NCBI RefSeq assembly: GCF_014836335.1
Contig: NZ_JACSRA010000014.1
Span: forward strand, 32,366-96,365
Length of the DNA stretch: 64,000 nucleotides
Direction: 5' to 3'
Source: Clostridium cibarium
GTDB taxonomy: Bacteria > Bacillota > Clostridia > Clostridiales > Clostridiaceae
Below, piece by piece: positions 48,925 through 56,254 of the stretch (positions are counted from its first letter, which is position 1; each line of letters begins with the position of its first letter). The notes beneath the pieces are model-generated. The model did no database searches, was not told the DNA's origin, and saw only the letters and a program-made list of their open reading frames with translations. Both the position numbers and the translations under genes were made by a program.

Positions 48925-49887
48925 TTATATAAGGCTTCCTTCCCCAGCTTTTTTAGCTATTTTATTTGCACCAAATATTAATATGATACTAACTACTGAC
49001 TTGAATATACCTATTGCAGTACCAAAGGAATATCTAAACATCCCAATACCATAATCCAATGCATATTTATCTAGTACTAAAGATTTATCTGCAACTATCG
49101 GGTTACCAAGTAGCATTTGCTTTTCAAATCCTATATTTATTAAGTTCCCTATACTCAAAATCAGTAAAACTATTATCGTTGGTTTTATTGATGGAAGAGT
49201 TATATTAATTATCTGTCTAAATCTCCCTGCACCATCGACTTTTGCTGCATCATATAACTCTGGATCTATAGCTGTCATAGCTGCAAGATATATTATTGCA
49301 TTCCATCCTACTTCCTTCCATATATCTGATCCAGTAACTATTCCCCAAAACATATTGGGATTTGACATAAATGATATTGGAGTACTAATTATATGCAAAT
49401 TCATAAGCAGTTCATTTACTACTCCACTTGGTGCAAGCATACTTGTGATAATACTTGCTGCTACAACCCATGATATGAAGTGTGGTAAATATGATACTGT
49501 TTGTACAACTCTTTTGAATCTAACACTTCTTAGTTCATTAAGAAACAAAGCAAAAATTATAGAAGCTGCTGTACCAAATACTAATCCTAATATACTCATT
49601 GCCAATGTGTTTTGTAAGGATTGATAAAATTGAGGTTCACTAAATAATTCTTTAAAATGTTTTAGCCCTACCCAAGTTTGATCCAAAAACCCTTTTCCTG
49701 GTTTATAATCTTGAAATGCCATTGTCCAACCTATTAACGGTAAATATTTGAATATTATTACCCAGATGACAAAAGGCAATGACATAAATATTAGGACTCT
49801 TTGTCTTTTCATTAAGTCCCATGATATTTTCACTTTTTTCTCTTTCTTGCTTTTAACTTTTTCTGTACCTACTACTGGAACTTGCAT
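48925..49887 (-). CDS. ABC sugar importer permease (LplB type)
   Basis: 320 residues. A Lys-rich N-terminus (about 1-30) leads into six membrane helices; the EAA-like loop is PELYDAAKVDGAGRFRQIINITLPSIKPT. QRVLIFMSLPFVIWVIIFKYLPLIGW and YLPHFISWVV are hallmarks of LplB-type permeases. It is the first gene of the importer-glycosidase operon, with GGGGGG as ribosome site. The upstream region has no strong -35/-10 pair, which fits control by the AraC-type response regulator, and contains a cre-like sequence. Confidence 0.92.
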   Translation of the reverse strand: MQVPVVGTEKVKSKKEKKVKISWDLMKRQRVLIFMSLPFVIWVIIFKYLPLIGWTMAFQDYKPGKGFLDQTWVGLKHFKELFSEPQFYQSLQNTLAMSILGLVFGTAASIIFALFLNELRSVRFKRVVQTVSYLPHFISWVVAASIITSMLAPSGVVNELLMNLHIISTPISFMSNPNMFWGIVTGSDIWKEVGWNAIIYLAAMTAIDPELYDAAKVDGAGRFRQIINITLPSIKPTIIVLLILSIGNLINIGFEKQMLLGNPIVADKSLVLDKYALDYGIGMFRYSFGTAIGIFKSVVSIILIFGANKIAKKAGEGSLI

Positions 49888-49957
49888 TTATGTCCCCCCT
49901 TATTTCCTTGATATATTAATTTTATTATTCATTCTAAATTGCAACTACCCTCAAAAA

Positions 49958-49971
49958 TGTATATGTTTTCA
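49958..49971. promoter_or_regulatory. Candidate cre site upstream of the importer operon
   Basis: TGTATATGTTTTCA resembles the CcpA element TGWAANCGNTNWCA with T for A at position 5 and the common C-to-T change at position 7. It lies about 70 bases before the LplB-type start codon. In AT-rich DNA such matches can be chance. Confidence 0.3.
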
Positions 49972-50050
49972 TGTAAAAATTAGAGTTCCTTCATTTAGGC
50001 TAAATGTTATAATTATGTATACAGTCAATTAACTACTAAGGAGACTATTT

Positions 50051-50803
50051 ATGAAAGATAAACTTAATTCTGAAATTATAAAAAACGATAACGATGTATT
50101 TGTTATGTTAGACAACTTATTAGAAGAAAAGGATAATGAATGGTGGAATAAATTCTATTCTGATAGAGAGAAGCCTATCCCATTTTTTAAAAATATTCCT
50201 GATGAAAATCTTGTTAGCTATATGGACAAAGACTTATTGAAAAAAGGAAAGGCTCTTGATATAGGTTGTGGATATGGCAGAAACTCTTTTTATCTTTATA
50301 AAAACGGATTTCAAACTACCGGTATAGATTTTTCAAAAACTTCTATTGAATGGGGAAAACAAATACAAAAAGAAGATTCTTCAAACGTTAACTTTTTATG
50401 TCAGTCCATATTTGATTTTAAAGATACCCAAGAAAGTTACGACTTTATTTATGATAGCGGCTGTCTTCATCATATAAAGCCTCATAGAAGACCTGAATAT
50501 CTAAAAATAATATCAAAATATTTAAAGTCTGATGGATACTTTGCAATGGTATGTTTTAACCTAAAAGGTGGTTCAAATATATCAGACTATGATGTTTATA
50601 AGGATTGCTCAATGCATGGCGGAATGGGCTTTTCTGAACATAAACTCAAAGAAGTCTTAGAACCATATTTCCAAATAATCGAATTTAGAGAAATGATAGA
50701 AACTACTAATGAAAATATATTTGGGAAATCATTTTTATGGACAGTTCTAATGAAAAAAAATAAGATTTTTTGTATCTCCACACAAAATCAGTTATTTTCA
50801 TAA
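50051..50803 (+). CDS. Class I SAM-dependent methyltransferase
   Basis: 250 residues. The S-adenosylmethionine motif I is ALDIGCGYGRNSFYLY (about 74-89), with the acidic motif II TTGIDFSKTSIEW and a post-motif DFIYDSGCLHHI. It belongs to the broad Methyltransf_25/11 class. The N-terminal 65 residues (EWWNKFYSDREKPIPFF) resemble tellurite-resistance TehB-like and thiopurine-type methyltransferases, but the substrate cannot be told. Transcribed away from the ABC importer operon, with AAGGAG as ribosome site. The last 15 residues (FCISTQNQLFS) look like an unstructured extension. Confidence 0.8.
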   Translation: MKDKLNSEIIKNDNDVFVMLDNLLEEKDNEWWNKFYSDREKPIPFFKNIPDENLVSYMDKDLLKKGKALDIGCGYGRNSFYLYKNGFQTTGIDFSKTSIEWGKQIQKEDSSNVNFLCQSIFDFKDTQESYDFIYDSGCLHHIKPHRRPEYLKIISKYLKSDGYFAMVCFNLKGGSNISDYDVYKDCSMHGGMGFSEHKLKEVLEPYFQIIEFREMIETTNENIFGKSFLWTVLMKKNKIFCISTQNQLFS

Positions 50804-50872
50804 AAACAACTTACATTTAAACATAAAATTTGATAATATGTAAATATAATGAAATGAGAGAAGGAAGTTTTT

Positions 50873-51406
50873 ATGAAAAAATTATTAACAAGTTTTATTT
50901 TATTAACAAGTTTTATTTTTGGTGGGGTTAGTACACAAGCATTTGCAACTGAGCAAATACAAAGTACAAATGCTTACTGTATTCAATCTAAACATAGCGG
51001 GAAAGTTTTTGATGTTATGCACGCATCTACAGATAATTATGTATCAGTTATACAATTTGATCCTAATGGTAATGACAATCAGAAGTTCGAAATAATTCCT
51101 GCAAATGAGGAGTTTGGATATTATTACATTCAAGCTAAACATAGTGGAAAATATTTAACTATTACAAGTACAAATAATCTTACACCAATTGTACAAATGC
51201 AATCACTTGAAACACCTACTGAAAAAGATTGTCAAAAATTCAAGCTTATTTCCGTTCCTGGGAATAATGAATATTATTATATTCAAGCTAAACATAGTGG
51301 AAAGTATTTAACTATTTTAGGAGAGAGTATGGATAGCACTATACCAATTGTACAATATTACTTTACTGGAAGAGATAGCCAAATGTTTAGATTCACTTCT
51401 AATTAG
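50873..51406 (+). CDS. Secreted ricin-type beta-trefoil lectin-like protein
   Basis: 177 residues. Signal peptide (KK, hydrophobic 4-20, cleavage near AFA at 24-26). The mature part is one beta-trefoil of about 150 residues made of three repeats: YCIQSKHSGKVFDV, YYIQAKHSGKYLTI and YYIQAKHSGKYLTI, each ending in a Gln-Lys-Phe or Gln-Met-Phe (QxF) strand. This is the RICIN/CBM13-like pattern, usually galactose- or xylan-binding. No catalytic domain is attached, so it is a free carbohydrate-binding protein. The second and third repeats are almost identical in DNA as well, pointing to recent internal duplication. Own ribosome site and terminator; monocistronic. Confidence 0.85.
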   Translation: MKKLLTSFILLTSFIFGGVSTQAFATEQIQSTNAYCIQSKHSGKVFDVMHASTDNYVSVIQFDPNGNDNQKFEIIPANEEFGYYYIQAKHSGKYLTITSTNNLTPIVQMQSLETPTEKDCQKFKLISVPGNNEYYYIQAKHSGKYLTILGESMDSTIPIVQYYFTGRDSQMFRFTSN

Positions 51407-51443
51407 CAAATTAAATTAAAAAAATTTGATTTTAATAATTTAT

Positions 51444-51480
51444 AAAAAGCCAATGATTTACTAAAGATTATTGGCTTTTT
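51444..51480 (+). terminator. Intrinsic terminator of the lectin gene
   Basis: An 11-bp perfect stem (51444-51454 with 51470-51480), ending in five T, 37 bases after the stop codon. Confidence 0.85.
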
Positions 51481-51556
51481 GTATTTTGCAAAAATATCAT
51501 TTAGCGAAATTATACCTTTCTTATATATTCATTATTAAATAACTTCAAACTATTTA

Positions 51557-51585
51557 TTGACAAAAAAGACTTTAATAAGTATAGT
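51557..51585 (+). promoter_or_regulatory. Sigma-A promoter of the TetR-GNAT operon
   Basis: Perfect -35 TTGACA (51557-51562), 17-base spacer, -10 TATAGT (51580-51585). Expected transcription start near 51592, just before the palindrome. Confidence 0.75.
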
Positions 51586-51601
51586 GGTACTATAAATACT
51601 C

Positions 51602-51624
51602 TTGCAGTACCGCCGGTGCTGCAA
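51602..51624 (+). promoter_or_regulatory. Palindromic operator, probably of the TetR-family regulator
   Basis: TTGCAGTACC (51602-51611), centre GCC, GGTGCTGCAA (51615-51624): 9 of 10 pairs. A further half-site GGTAC lies at 51586-51590. It is GC-rich against an AT-rich background and directly follows the promoter, the usual place for TetR autorepression. Confidence 0.65.
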
Positions 51625-51642
51625 AGGGAGGATGTTTAATAT

Positions 51643-52209
51643 ATGGAAAAGAAAATATATAAAAAAACTTTAAAACTTTTAGGAAATAAAGGTGTTAAAT
51701 TTACAACCGAAGATTTGGCAAAGGAATTAGGCACAAGTAAGCGTACAATTTATTCATATTTTGCCTCCAAAGATGAAATTATAGAAAAAACTATAGACTT
51801 TGTTTTTAATGAAATTATGGCTTTAGATGCTGAAATCCTTGAAGATAGTACTCTTACACTTCAACAAAAAATCAAACTATATTTTGAAAACATTCCTTAT
51901 GCATATAATCTTAGTGCTATAATTCGTCACATTGATGATTTTCAACGATATTATCCTGACTTATGTGAAAAAGTGAATAATAATATAAATATTTTATGGG
52001 ACCCAATTTTAAAATTAATTGAGAAAGGTATAAAAGATAATGAGTTCGAAGAAATTAACACAACTGTATTCAAGTTAATGTTAAAAGAAACTTTGAAAAA
52101 ACTTTTGGATTTTGAGTTTCTTTCTAAAAACCAAATAAGTTTTGAAAATGGAATCAAATCAATGAACAATATTATTTTATATGGTTTAGTTAAAAGAAAG
52201 GATGATTAA
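51643..52209 (+). CDS. TetR/AcrR-family transcriptional regulator
   Basis: 188 residues. The N-terminal DNA-binding domain is classical: GNKGVKFTTEDLAKELGTSKRTIYSYFASKDEIIEKTI (about 14-51). The C-terminal ligand domain (55-188) is helical and not assigned to a subfamily. The start is preceded by GGGAGG at a longish spacing of 11 bases. It is the first gene of a two-gene operon with the acetyltransferase, three bases before it, and probably represses its own promoter through the palindrome in the leader. The inducer is unknown. Confidence 0.92.
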   Translation: MEKKIYKKTLKLLGNKGVKFTTEDLAKELGTSKRTIYSYFASKDEIIEKTIDFVFNEIMALDAEILEDSTLTLQQKIKLYFENIPYAYNLSAIIRHIDDFQRYYPDLCEKVNNNINILWDPILKLIEKGIKDNEFEEINTTVFKLMLKETLKKLLDFEFLSKNQISFENGIKSMNNIILYGLVKRKDD

Positions 52210-52212
52210 ATT

Positions 52213-52836
52213 ATGGATGATATTTTAATTACAAAAGGAGATCCACTATCTAATGTTGGAAGCAAACTTAATTGCATGGCGTTAGAATATATGGCTTATC
52301 CTCTTGCAGGTTCTAAGGAGCCAACTTTAATTGAAAAAGTTTTTAAAAAATTGTGGGAAATAGATTCCAATAGATTTAGTTATGAATATGCTTTTGAAGC
52401 AAAGCTTAATGATAAAACAGTAGGAATGATTACTTGTTTTCCGGTTACTGTTATGAATAAACTTAATTGGCTAACCACAAAAAAACTATTTAAACTTCGT
52501 AACTTGGGCTTAATTCGTTACATACTTTTACATCCTAAAGAAACATTATCCATGTTATCTTTAAATGAAGGAAAAGAAGATGAATATCATATTGGCTCTA
52601 TAGCTACATTACCTGAAAGCCGTGGTTATGGCATAGGTTCAAAATTGATTTATTTTGCCGAGGAACAAGCTAAATTAAATCATTATAATAAGTGCTCACT
52701 AACTGTAAAAAAAGAAAATAAAAAAGCAATTAAGTTGTATGAAAAACTAGGTTTTAAAATTGTTGATTCAATAGAAAAACCACCATATTCACTTCATCGC
52801 ATGGTCAAAATAATTGATATTGATACAATATTCTAA
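52213..52836 (+). CDS. GNAT-family N-acetyltransferase
   Basis: 207 residues. Acetyl-CoA binding motif A is IGSIATLPESRGYGIGSKLIYFAEEQAK (about 131-158), with R-x-x-G-x-G as SRGYGIG. The C-terminal LTVKKENKKAIKLYEKLGFKI is motif B. The N-terminal half (LEYMAYPLAGSKEPT) differs from the standard small GNAT and may shape the substrate site. It is co-transcribed with the TetR regulator, an arrangement often seen for detoxifying acetyltransferases. Substrate unknown. Confidence 0.88.
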   Translation: MDDILITKGDPLSNVGSKLNCMALEYMAYPLAGSKEPTLIEKVFKKLWEIDSNRFSYEYAFEAKLNDKTVGMITCFPVTVMNKLNWLTTKKLFKLRNLGLIRYILLHPKETLSMLSLNEGKEDEYHIGSIATLPESRGYGIGSKLIYFAEEQAKLNHYNKCSLTVKKENKKAIKLYEKLGFKIVDSIEKPPYSLHRMVKIIDIDTIF

Positions 52837-52842
52837 GTGAAA

Positions 52843-52880
52843 TAAAAATAGTGCCTATACCTCATTGATATAGACACTAT
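52843..52880. terminator. Terminator between the GNAT and DUF624 genes
   Basis: An 11-of-12-bp stem (52848-52859 with 52869-52880). On the minus strand it is followed by TTTTTATTTC, so it works best for the DUF624 gene; it can also serve the convergent GNAT gene. Confidence 0.7.
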
Positions 52881-52903
52881 CTCACTATATAAATCTATAA
52901 GCA

Positions 52904-53593
52904 TTATTGGCTATTATACCTTTCTTTTATTTCTTCTTGAAGCTCACTAATAGTCTTATCTTCTATTTTCATTATTAAATAACTGATAACACTTGCTCCA
53001 AATAATAAGCCTACTAAAGATAATTTAGTAAATTTTATAATAGCTAATATTATGATAATTGCTGATAGACAACTTATACTTATATAAAACTTTTTAACTA
53101 ATAGCTTCAATGAAATTTTAAAAGCATAAGATATTTTTATATTATATCTTGATATTATTGGATAGATATAAAACTGTACTAATATAGTAAAAATTATTAT
53201 AGCTAGAAACAAGTATCCCACATATATATTCCCATTTGAATTAAAATACCCCATATCAAAACATGCAATTCCAATTACAATATTCACTATTATTCCTATT
53301 AGTAACCCTTGAAGAAAATTCAATTCATAAAAATGAAAGAAATCCTTAGTTGCCGATATTTCTCCACTTCTTATAAGCTTTCCCATTACAGAAAACAATG
53401 TCGTAACAGCTGGTCCTAATAAGATAGAAAGAAGTAACATTCCTCTTAAAGAAACTTTCTCCTGAAAAATGACCATATAAATAAGTAATGGTGATATAAC
53501 TAATAAGAAATATAAATTCGTCATAAAAAAATTAGTTATATTATTTGTTATAATATATAACTTACTATCAAGTATATTTCTATCATTTTTCAT
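52904..53593 (-). CDS. YesL-like membrane protein (DUF624)
   Basis: 229 residues with about five membrane helices (27-45, 52-72, 92-115, 125-147, 170-205) and a charged C-terminal tail. The GPAVTTLFSVMGKLIRSGEISATKDFF segment is the conserved core of the YesL/DUF624 family. Members are commonly encoded with YesMN two-component systems and CUT1 importers, often inside the operon. Here the gene is about 3 kb beyond the importer operon, monocistronic and on the same strand as it. Function unknown; a link to the oligosaccharide system is inferred only from the family habit. Confidence 0.8.
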   Translation of the reverse strand: MKNDRNILDSKLYIITNNITNFFMTNLYFLLVISPLLIYMVIFQEKVSLRGMLLLSILLGPAVTTLFSVMGKLIRSGEISATKDFFHFYELNFLQGLLIGIIVNIVIGIACFDMGYFNSNGNIYVGYLFLAIIIFTILVQFYIYPIISRYNIKISYAFKISLKLLVKKFYISISCLSAIIIILAIIKFTKLSLVGLLFGASVISYLIMKIEDKTISELQEEIKERYNSQ

Positions 53594-53659
53594 AACATCC
53601 CCCCTTACAATTATTGTTATTCTACCATTTAAACCTATTTTTGTAAATTAGAACTTTAT

Positions 53660-53704
53660 AAGAAAAAGCCTGTATACCTGAAATTAATCAAGCATACAGC
53701 CTTT
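53660..53704 (-). terminator. Intrinsic terminator of the isomerase operon
   Basis: A long stem with two mismatches (53665-53677 with 53692-53704), followed on the minus strand by TTTTTCTT, 22 bases after the isomerase stop codon. Confidence 0.7.
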
Positions 53705-53726
53705 ATTTGAAATACTGTTTTCCTTA

Positions 53727-55208
53727 TTATTGAAATGGGTTTTCAGTTTTATATAACATTCCTTTTGATTTATTAAATCCTACTTCTTTAACACCTAAAT
53801 ATCTAAATAAGTTATATATAGCTTTTCCATAATGTCCAAATGCTACTGCTCCATGATGTGGATATCTATTCTCAATTAATACATGGCGATAGAATCTTCC
53901 CATTTCAGGAATTGCAAAAATTCCAATTGCTCCAAATGAGCGAGTTGCTACAGGTAACACTTCTCCCTCTGCTACGTAAGCTGTTAATTCTGCATCGGCA
54001 TTACTTTGCAATCTGAAGAATGTTATTTCACCTGGAATAATATCACCTTCAAGAGTTCCTCTTGTTATATTAGGCTCTTGATCTGGTTCTAAAGCTCTTG
54101 CCATTATCATTTGATTCTTCATGCTACAGAATGATAGTTTACTAGATGCTGTATTACCACAATGGAATCCCATGAATGTATCCTTTAATGTATATTGGAA
54201 TTTGTCTTTAATATCTTGTTCATACAAATCAGCAGGAACTGTATTATTAATATCAAGTAATGTTACAACATCATTACTTACGCAAGTTCCTATATATTCA
54301 CTTAATGCTCCATAAATATCTACTTCACAGGATACAGGTATTCCCCTTGTAGCTAAGCGGCTATTAACATAACATGGTACAAAGCCAAATTGTGTTTGGA
54401 AAGATGGCCAACATTTATTTGCAAAAACAACATATTCTCTTGATCCTTTATGCTCTTCCATCCAATCTAATAATGTAATTTCATATTGAGCAAGCTTTGG
54501 TAAGATTCCAGGCATTTTATTTCCTTCCCCTAGTTCATCTTCCATGCTTTTAATTACTTCAGGTATTCTTGGGTCTTCTGCGTGTTCATTAAATGCTGCA
54601 AATAGATCAAGTTCTGAATTTTCCTCAATTTCAACTCCTAAATTGTATAATTGCTTAATAGGCGCATTGCAAGCTAAAAAGTCTTGTGGGCGTGGCCCAA
54701 AAGATATAATTTTCAAATTCTTTAACCCTAATAATGCAGTGGCAACTGGTTTAAACTCTTGCATCATTTCTGCAACTTCTGAAGCTGTTCCAACTGGGTA
54801 TTCTGGAATATATGCTCTTATATTACGAAGTGCTAAATTATAACTAGCATTTAACATTCCACAATAGGCATCTCCACGGCCTCCTACTAAATTATCTCCA
54901 GTTTCTTCTGCTGCTGCAACAAACATTACAGGTCCGCCAAATTCTTTAGCGATTAATGTTTCTGAAGTTTCAGGTCCAAAATTTCCAAGATAAACTACTA
55001 AAGCGTTTACATTGGCTGCCTTAATTTCAGCTAATGCCTTTCTCATGTGAACTTCATTTTCTATAGTTGTTTCACACTCAAAAATCTCTTCTCCTAACTC
55101 TTTAAATGATTTTACAACTGCTTGTCTACGTGAAACTGATAATTCCATTGGAAAGCAATCTCTGCTTACTGCAACTATCCCTAATTTTAATTCTGGTATA
55201 TTATTCAT
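53727..55208 (-). CDS. L-fucose-isomerase-like sugar isomerase, probable xylose isomerase XylA-II
   Basis: 493 residues of the FucI/AraA-like isomerase family (COG2407 type): N-terminal LKLGIVAVSRDCFPMELS, VYLGNFGPETSE, FANKCWPSFQTQFGFVPCYVNSRLATRGIPVSCEVDIYGA, and C-terminal ENRYPHHGAVAFGHYG. By name it would be called L-fucose or L-arabinose isomerase. However, its operon has the same promoter and operator as xylB, and a protein of this family in C. acetobutylicum (CAC2610, next to xylB CAC2612) was reported as the non-orthologous xylose isomerase XylA-II. I infer D-xylose to D-xylulose. It starts 38 bases after the DUF4867 gene. No classical XylA is present in the window. An L-fucose role, given the GH95 enzyme, is the alternative. 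Confidence 0.8.
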   Translation of the reverse strand: MNNIPELKLGIVAVSRDCFPMELSVSRRQAVVKSFKELGEEIFECETTIENEVHMRKALAEIKAANVNALVVYLGNFGPETSETLIAKEFGGPVMFVAAAEETGDNLVGGRGDAYCGMLNASYNLALRNIRAYIPEYPVGTASEVAEMMQEFKPVATALLGLKNLKIISFGPRPQDFLACNAPIKQLYNLGVEIEENSELDLFAAFNEHAEDPRIPEVIKSMEDELGEGNKMPGILPKLAQYEITLLDWMEEHKGSREYVVFANKCWPSFQTQFGFVPCYVNSRLATRGIPVSCEVDIYGALSEYIGTCVSNDVVTLLDINNTVPADLYEQDIKDKFQYTLKDTFMGFHCGNTASSKLSFCSMKNQMIMARALEPDQEPNITRGTLEGDIIPGEITFFRLQSNADAELTAYVAEGEVLPVATRSFGAIGIFAIPEMGRFYRHVLIENRYPHHGAVAFGHYGKAIYNLFRYLGVKEVGFNKSKGMLYKTENPFQ

Positions 55209-55246
55209 TGTAATTCTCCCCCATTACTATAAATTTATTTAAACTT

Positions 55247-55870
55247 CTATTTGATAGAAATATTTTTACCTACTAATCCAATGAAAGCACCTTCGCTATC
55301 TAAATTAGTGTCTTTATGTCCTATTAACCATTTATTCTTAGCAAACAATAACCTATCTTCTCCATCTTTATTAATGCTCTTCTCTAAAGGTAAATTTGTG
55401 TCCTTTGGTAATACAACAATGCACTTAAATCCATCATCTGCTACATTACAAGGTGCATAATGAAGAGTTGTTGCATATACTTCTATGATTGTTCCTTCTG
55501 GAACCAAAAAAGCTTCTATTTTGGATGTATCATAGGTATAATCTTTCTCTATATCTTGCTGACAACCTATAAGCAAAATTAAATCTGTAACAGCTATATT
55601 TATTTCTGATGAACGATGATATTCCACTGCATTTAATAAATAGTTATTCCCATTACAATATCCAATTTGTATTGGTAATCCTCCAAATGCTCTGTCCTTT
55701 AAATCCTCTGCAATTTCTAAGTCTTCAAGTTCCTTAACGGATGGCTCATATATTACATCTCTTGGCAAAGGAGTATCCTTCATCTTTTTAATTATTTCCT
55801 TCAGACTATAGTTTTCTAGAACTCGTCCATACTTACTAAATTCTTTATCAGTAACTTTCTTGATGACCAT
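55247..55870 (-). CDS. DUF4867 family protein linked to the XylA-II-type isomerase
   Basis: 207 residues, soluble, mostly beta with a cupin-like centre: AFGGLPIQIGYCNGNNYLLNAVEYHRSSEINIAVTDLILLIG, EAFLVPEGTIIEVYATTLHYAPC, FKCIVVLPKDTN. The VEYHRSSEINI and LHYAPC segments carry conserved His, Glu and Cys that could bind a metal or sugar. It resembles the DUF4867 family, found next to sugar isomerases in clostridia. First gene of the operon, directly behind the XylR-type operator, with AGAGGCGGG as ribosome site. Function unknown; a sugar mutarotase or lyxose-isomerase-like activity is one possibility from the fold, not shown. Confidence 0.7.
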   Translation of the reverse strand: MVIKKVTDKEFSKYGRVLENYSLKEIIKKMKDTPLPRDVIYEPSVKELEDLEIAEDLKDRAFGGLPIQIGYCNGNNYLLNAVEYHRSSEINIAVTDLILLIGCQQDIEKDYTYDTSKIEAFLVPEGTIIEVYATTLHYAPCNVADDGFKCIVVLPKDTNLPLEKSINKDGEDRLLFAKNKWLIGHKDTNLDSEGAFIGLVGKNISIK

Positions 55871-55902
55871 AAAACCCGCCTCTTTCCTATTATCTATATT
55901 TA

Positions 55903-55929
55903 TTAAAATACTTTTTAAAAGTATTTTAA
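55903..55929 (-). promoter_or_regulatory. Perfect inverted-repeat operator of the isomerase operon (probable XylR site)
   Basis: TTAAAATACTTT (55903-55914), centre TTA, AAAGTATTTTAA (55918-55929): 12 of 12 pairs. It is the better of the two copies in the window; the other lies upstream of xylB (29542-29568). Both sit seven bases downstream of the -10 box. Confidence 0.7.
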
Positions 55930-55936
55930 TAAGTTA

Positions 55937-55965
55937 ATTTTACATTTATTACTTTTATTAGTCAA
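55937..55965 (-). promoter_or_regulatory. Sigma-A promoter of the isomerase operon
   Basis: Minus strand: -35 TTGACT (55960-55965), 17-base spacer, -10 TAAAAT (55937-55942), identical in both boxes and spacing to the xylB promoter. Confidence 0.72.
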
Positions 55966-56020
55966 CAACTATTATGAAATTTTCGAAGTAATTATTGAAA
56001 TTGAAACTCGTCATTCTCTA

Positions 56021-56049
56021 TTGACAATTTTCCAATTCTAACGTATTCT
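56021..56049 (+). promoter_or_regulatory. Sigma-A promoter of the riboswitch-ATPase unit
   Basis: Perfect -35 TTGACA (56021-56026), 17-base spacer, -10 TATTCT (56044-56049). Transcription would start about 20 bases before the riboswitch aptamer. Confidence 0.7.
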
Positions 56050-56077
56050 AAATATATAAATAAATATTTCTTAAGTT

Positions 56078-56166
56078 ATTAAGAGGGAGTAGTTTAAAAT
56101 ATAACATCAACAATCGCGGTTTTTAACCTGGTGTTATATGCCTAAAATGGTTACCAGACTTTTAAT
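56078..56166 (+). ncRNA. yybP-ykoY (Mn2+) riboswitch
   Basis: The leader carries the two conserved ends of this class: 5' AAGAGGGAGTAG (56081-56092) and 3' TTACCAGACTTTT. P1 forms from ATTAAGAG (56078-56085) with CTTTTAAT (56159-56166). Between them are a CATCAACAATCG segment and a helix ATATAACA (56099-56106) with TGTTATAT (56132-56139). The 3' strand of P1 is shared with the following terminator stem, so metal binding should block the terminator and turn the gene on. The downstream gene, a P-type cation ATPase, is a standard target of this class. Identified by consensus and context, without a covariance search. Confidence 0.75.
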
Positions 56167-56205
56167 ATAATTAATCTATGTTAATTATATTAAAAGTCTT
56201 TTTTT
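56156..56205 (+). terminator. Riboswitch-controlled intrinsic terminator
   Basis: A 19-bp perfect stem (56156-56174 with 56181-56199), six-base loop, and a run of eight T (56198-56205). Its 5' strand begins with AGACTTTT, which is also the 3' conserved strand of the aptamer. Confidence 0.88.
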
Positions 56206-56254
56206 ATTGTTTTAATTTAAACTGTTCAACAAAAAATGGAGGGAGAATAATTTT

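Noticed and set aside
53727..55208. Firm annotation as L-fucose isomerase
   Set aside because: No fuculokinase, aldolase or fucose regulator nearby; promoter and operator are shared with xylB instead.
55903..55929. Palindrome as an intrinsic terminator
   Set aside because: It lies upstream of the start codon just behind a promoter, is composed almost only of A and T, and recurs at xylB; an operator explains all of this.
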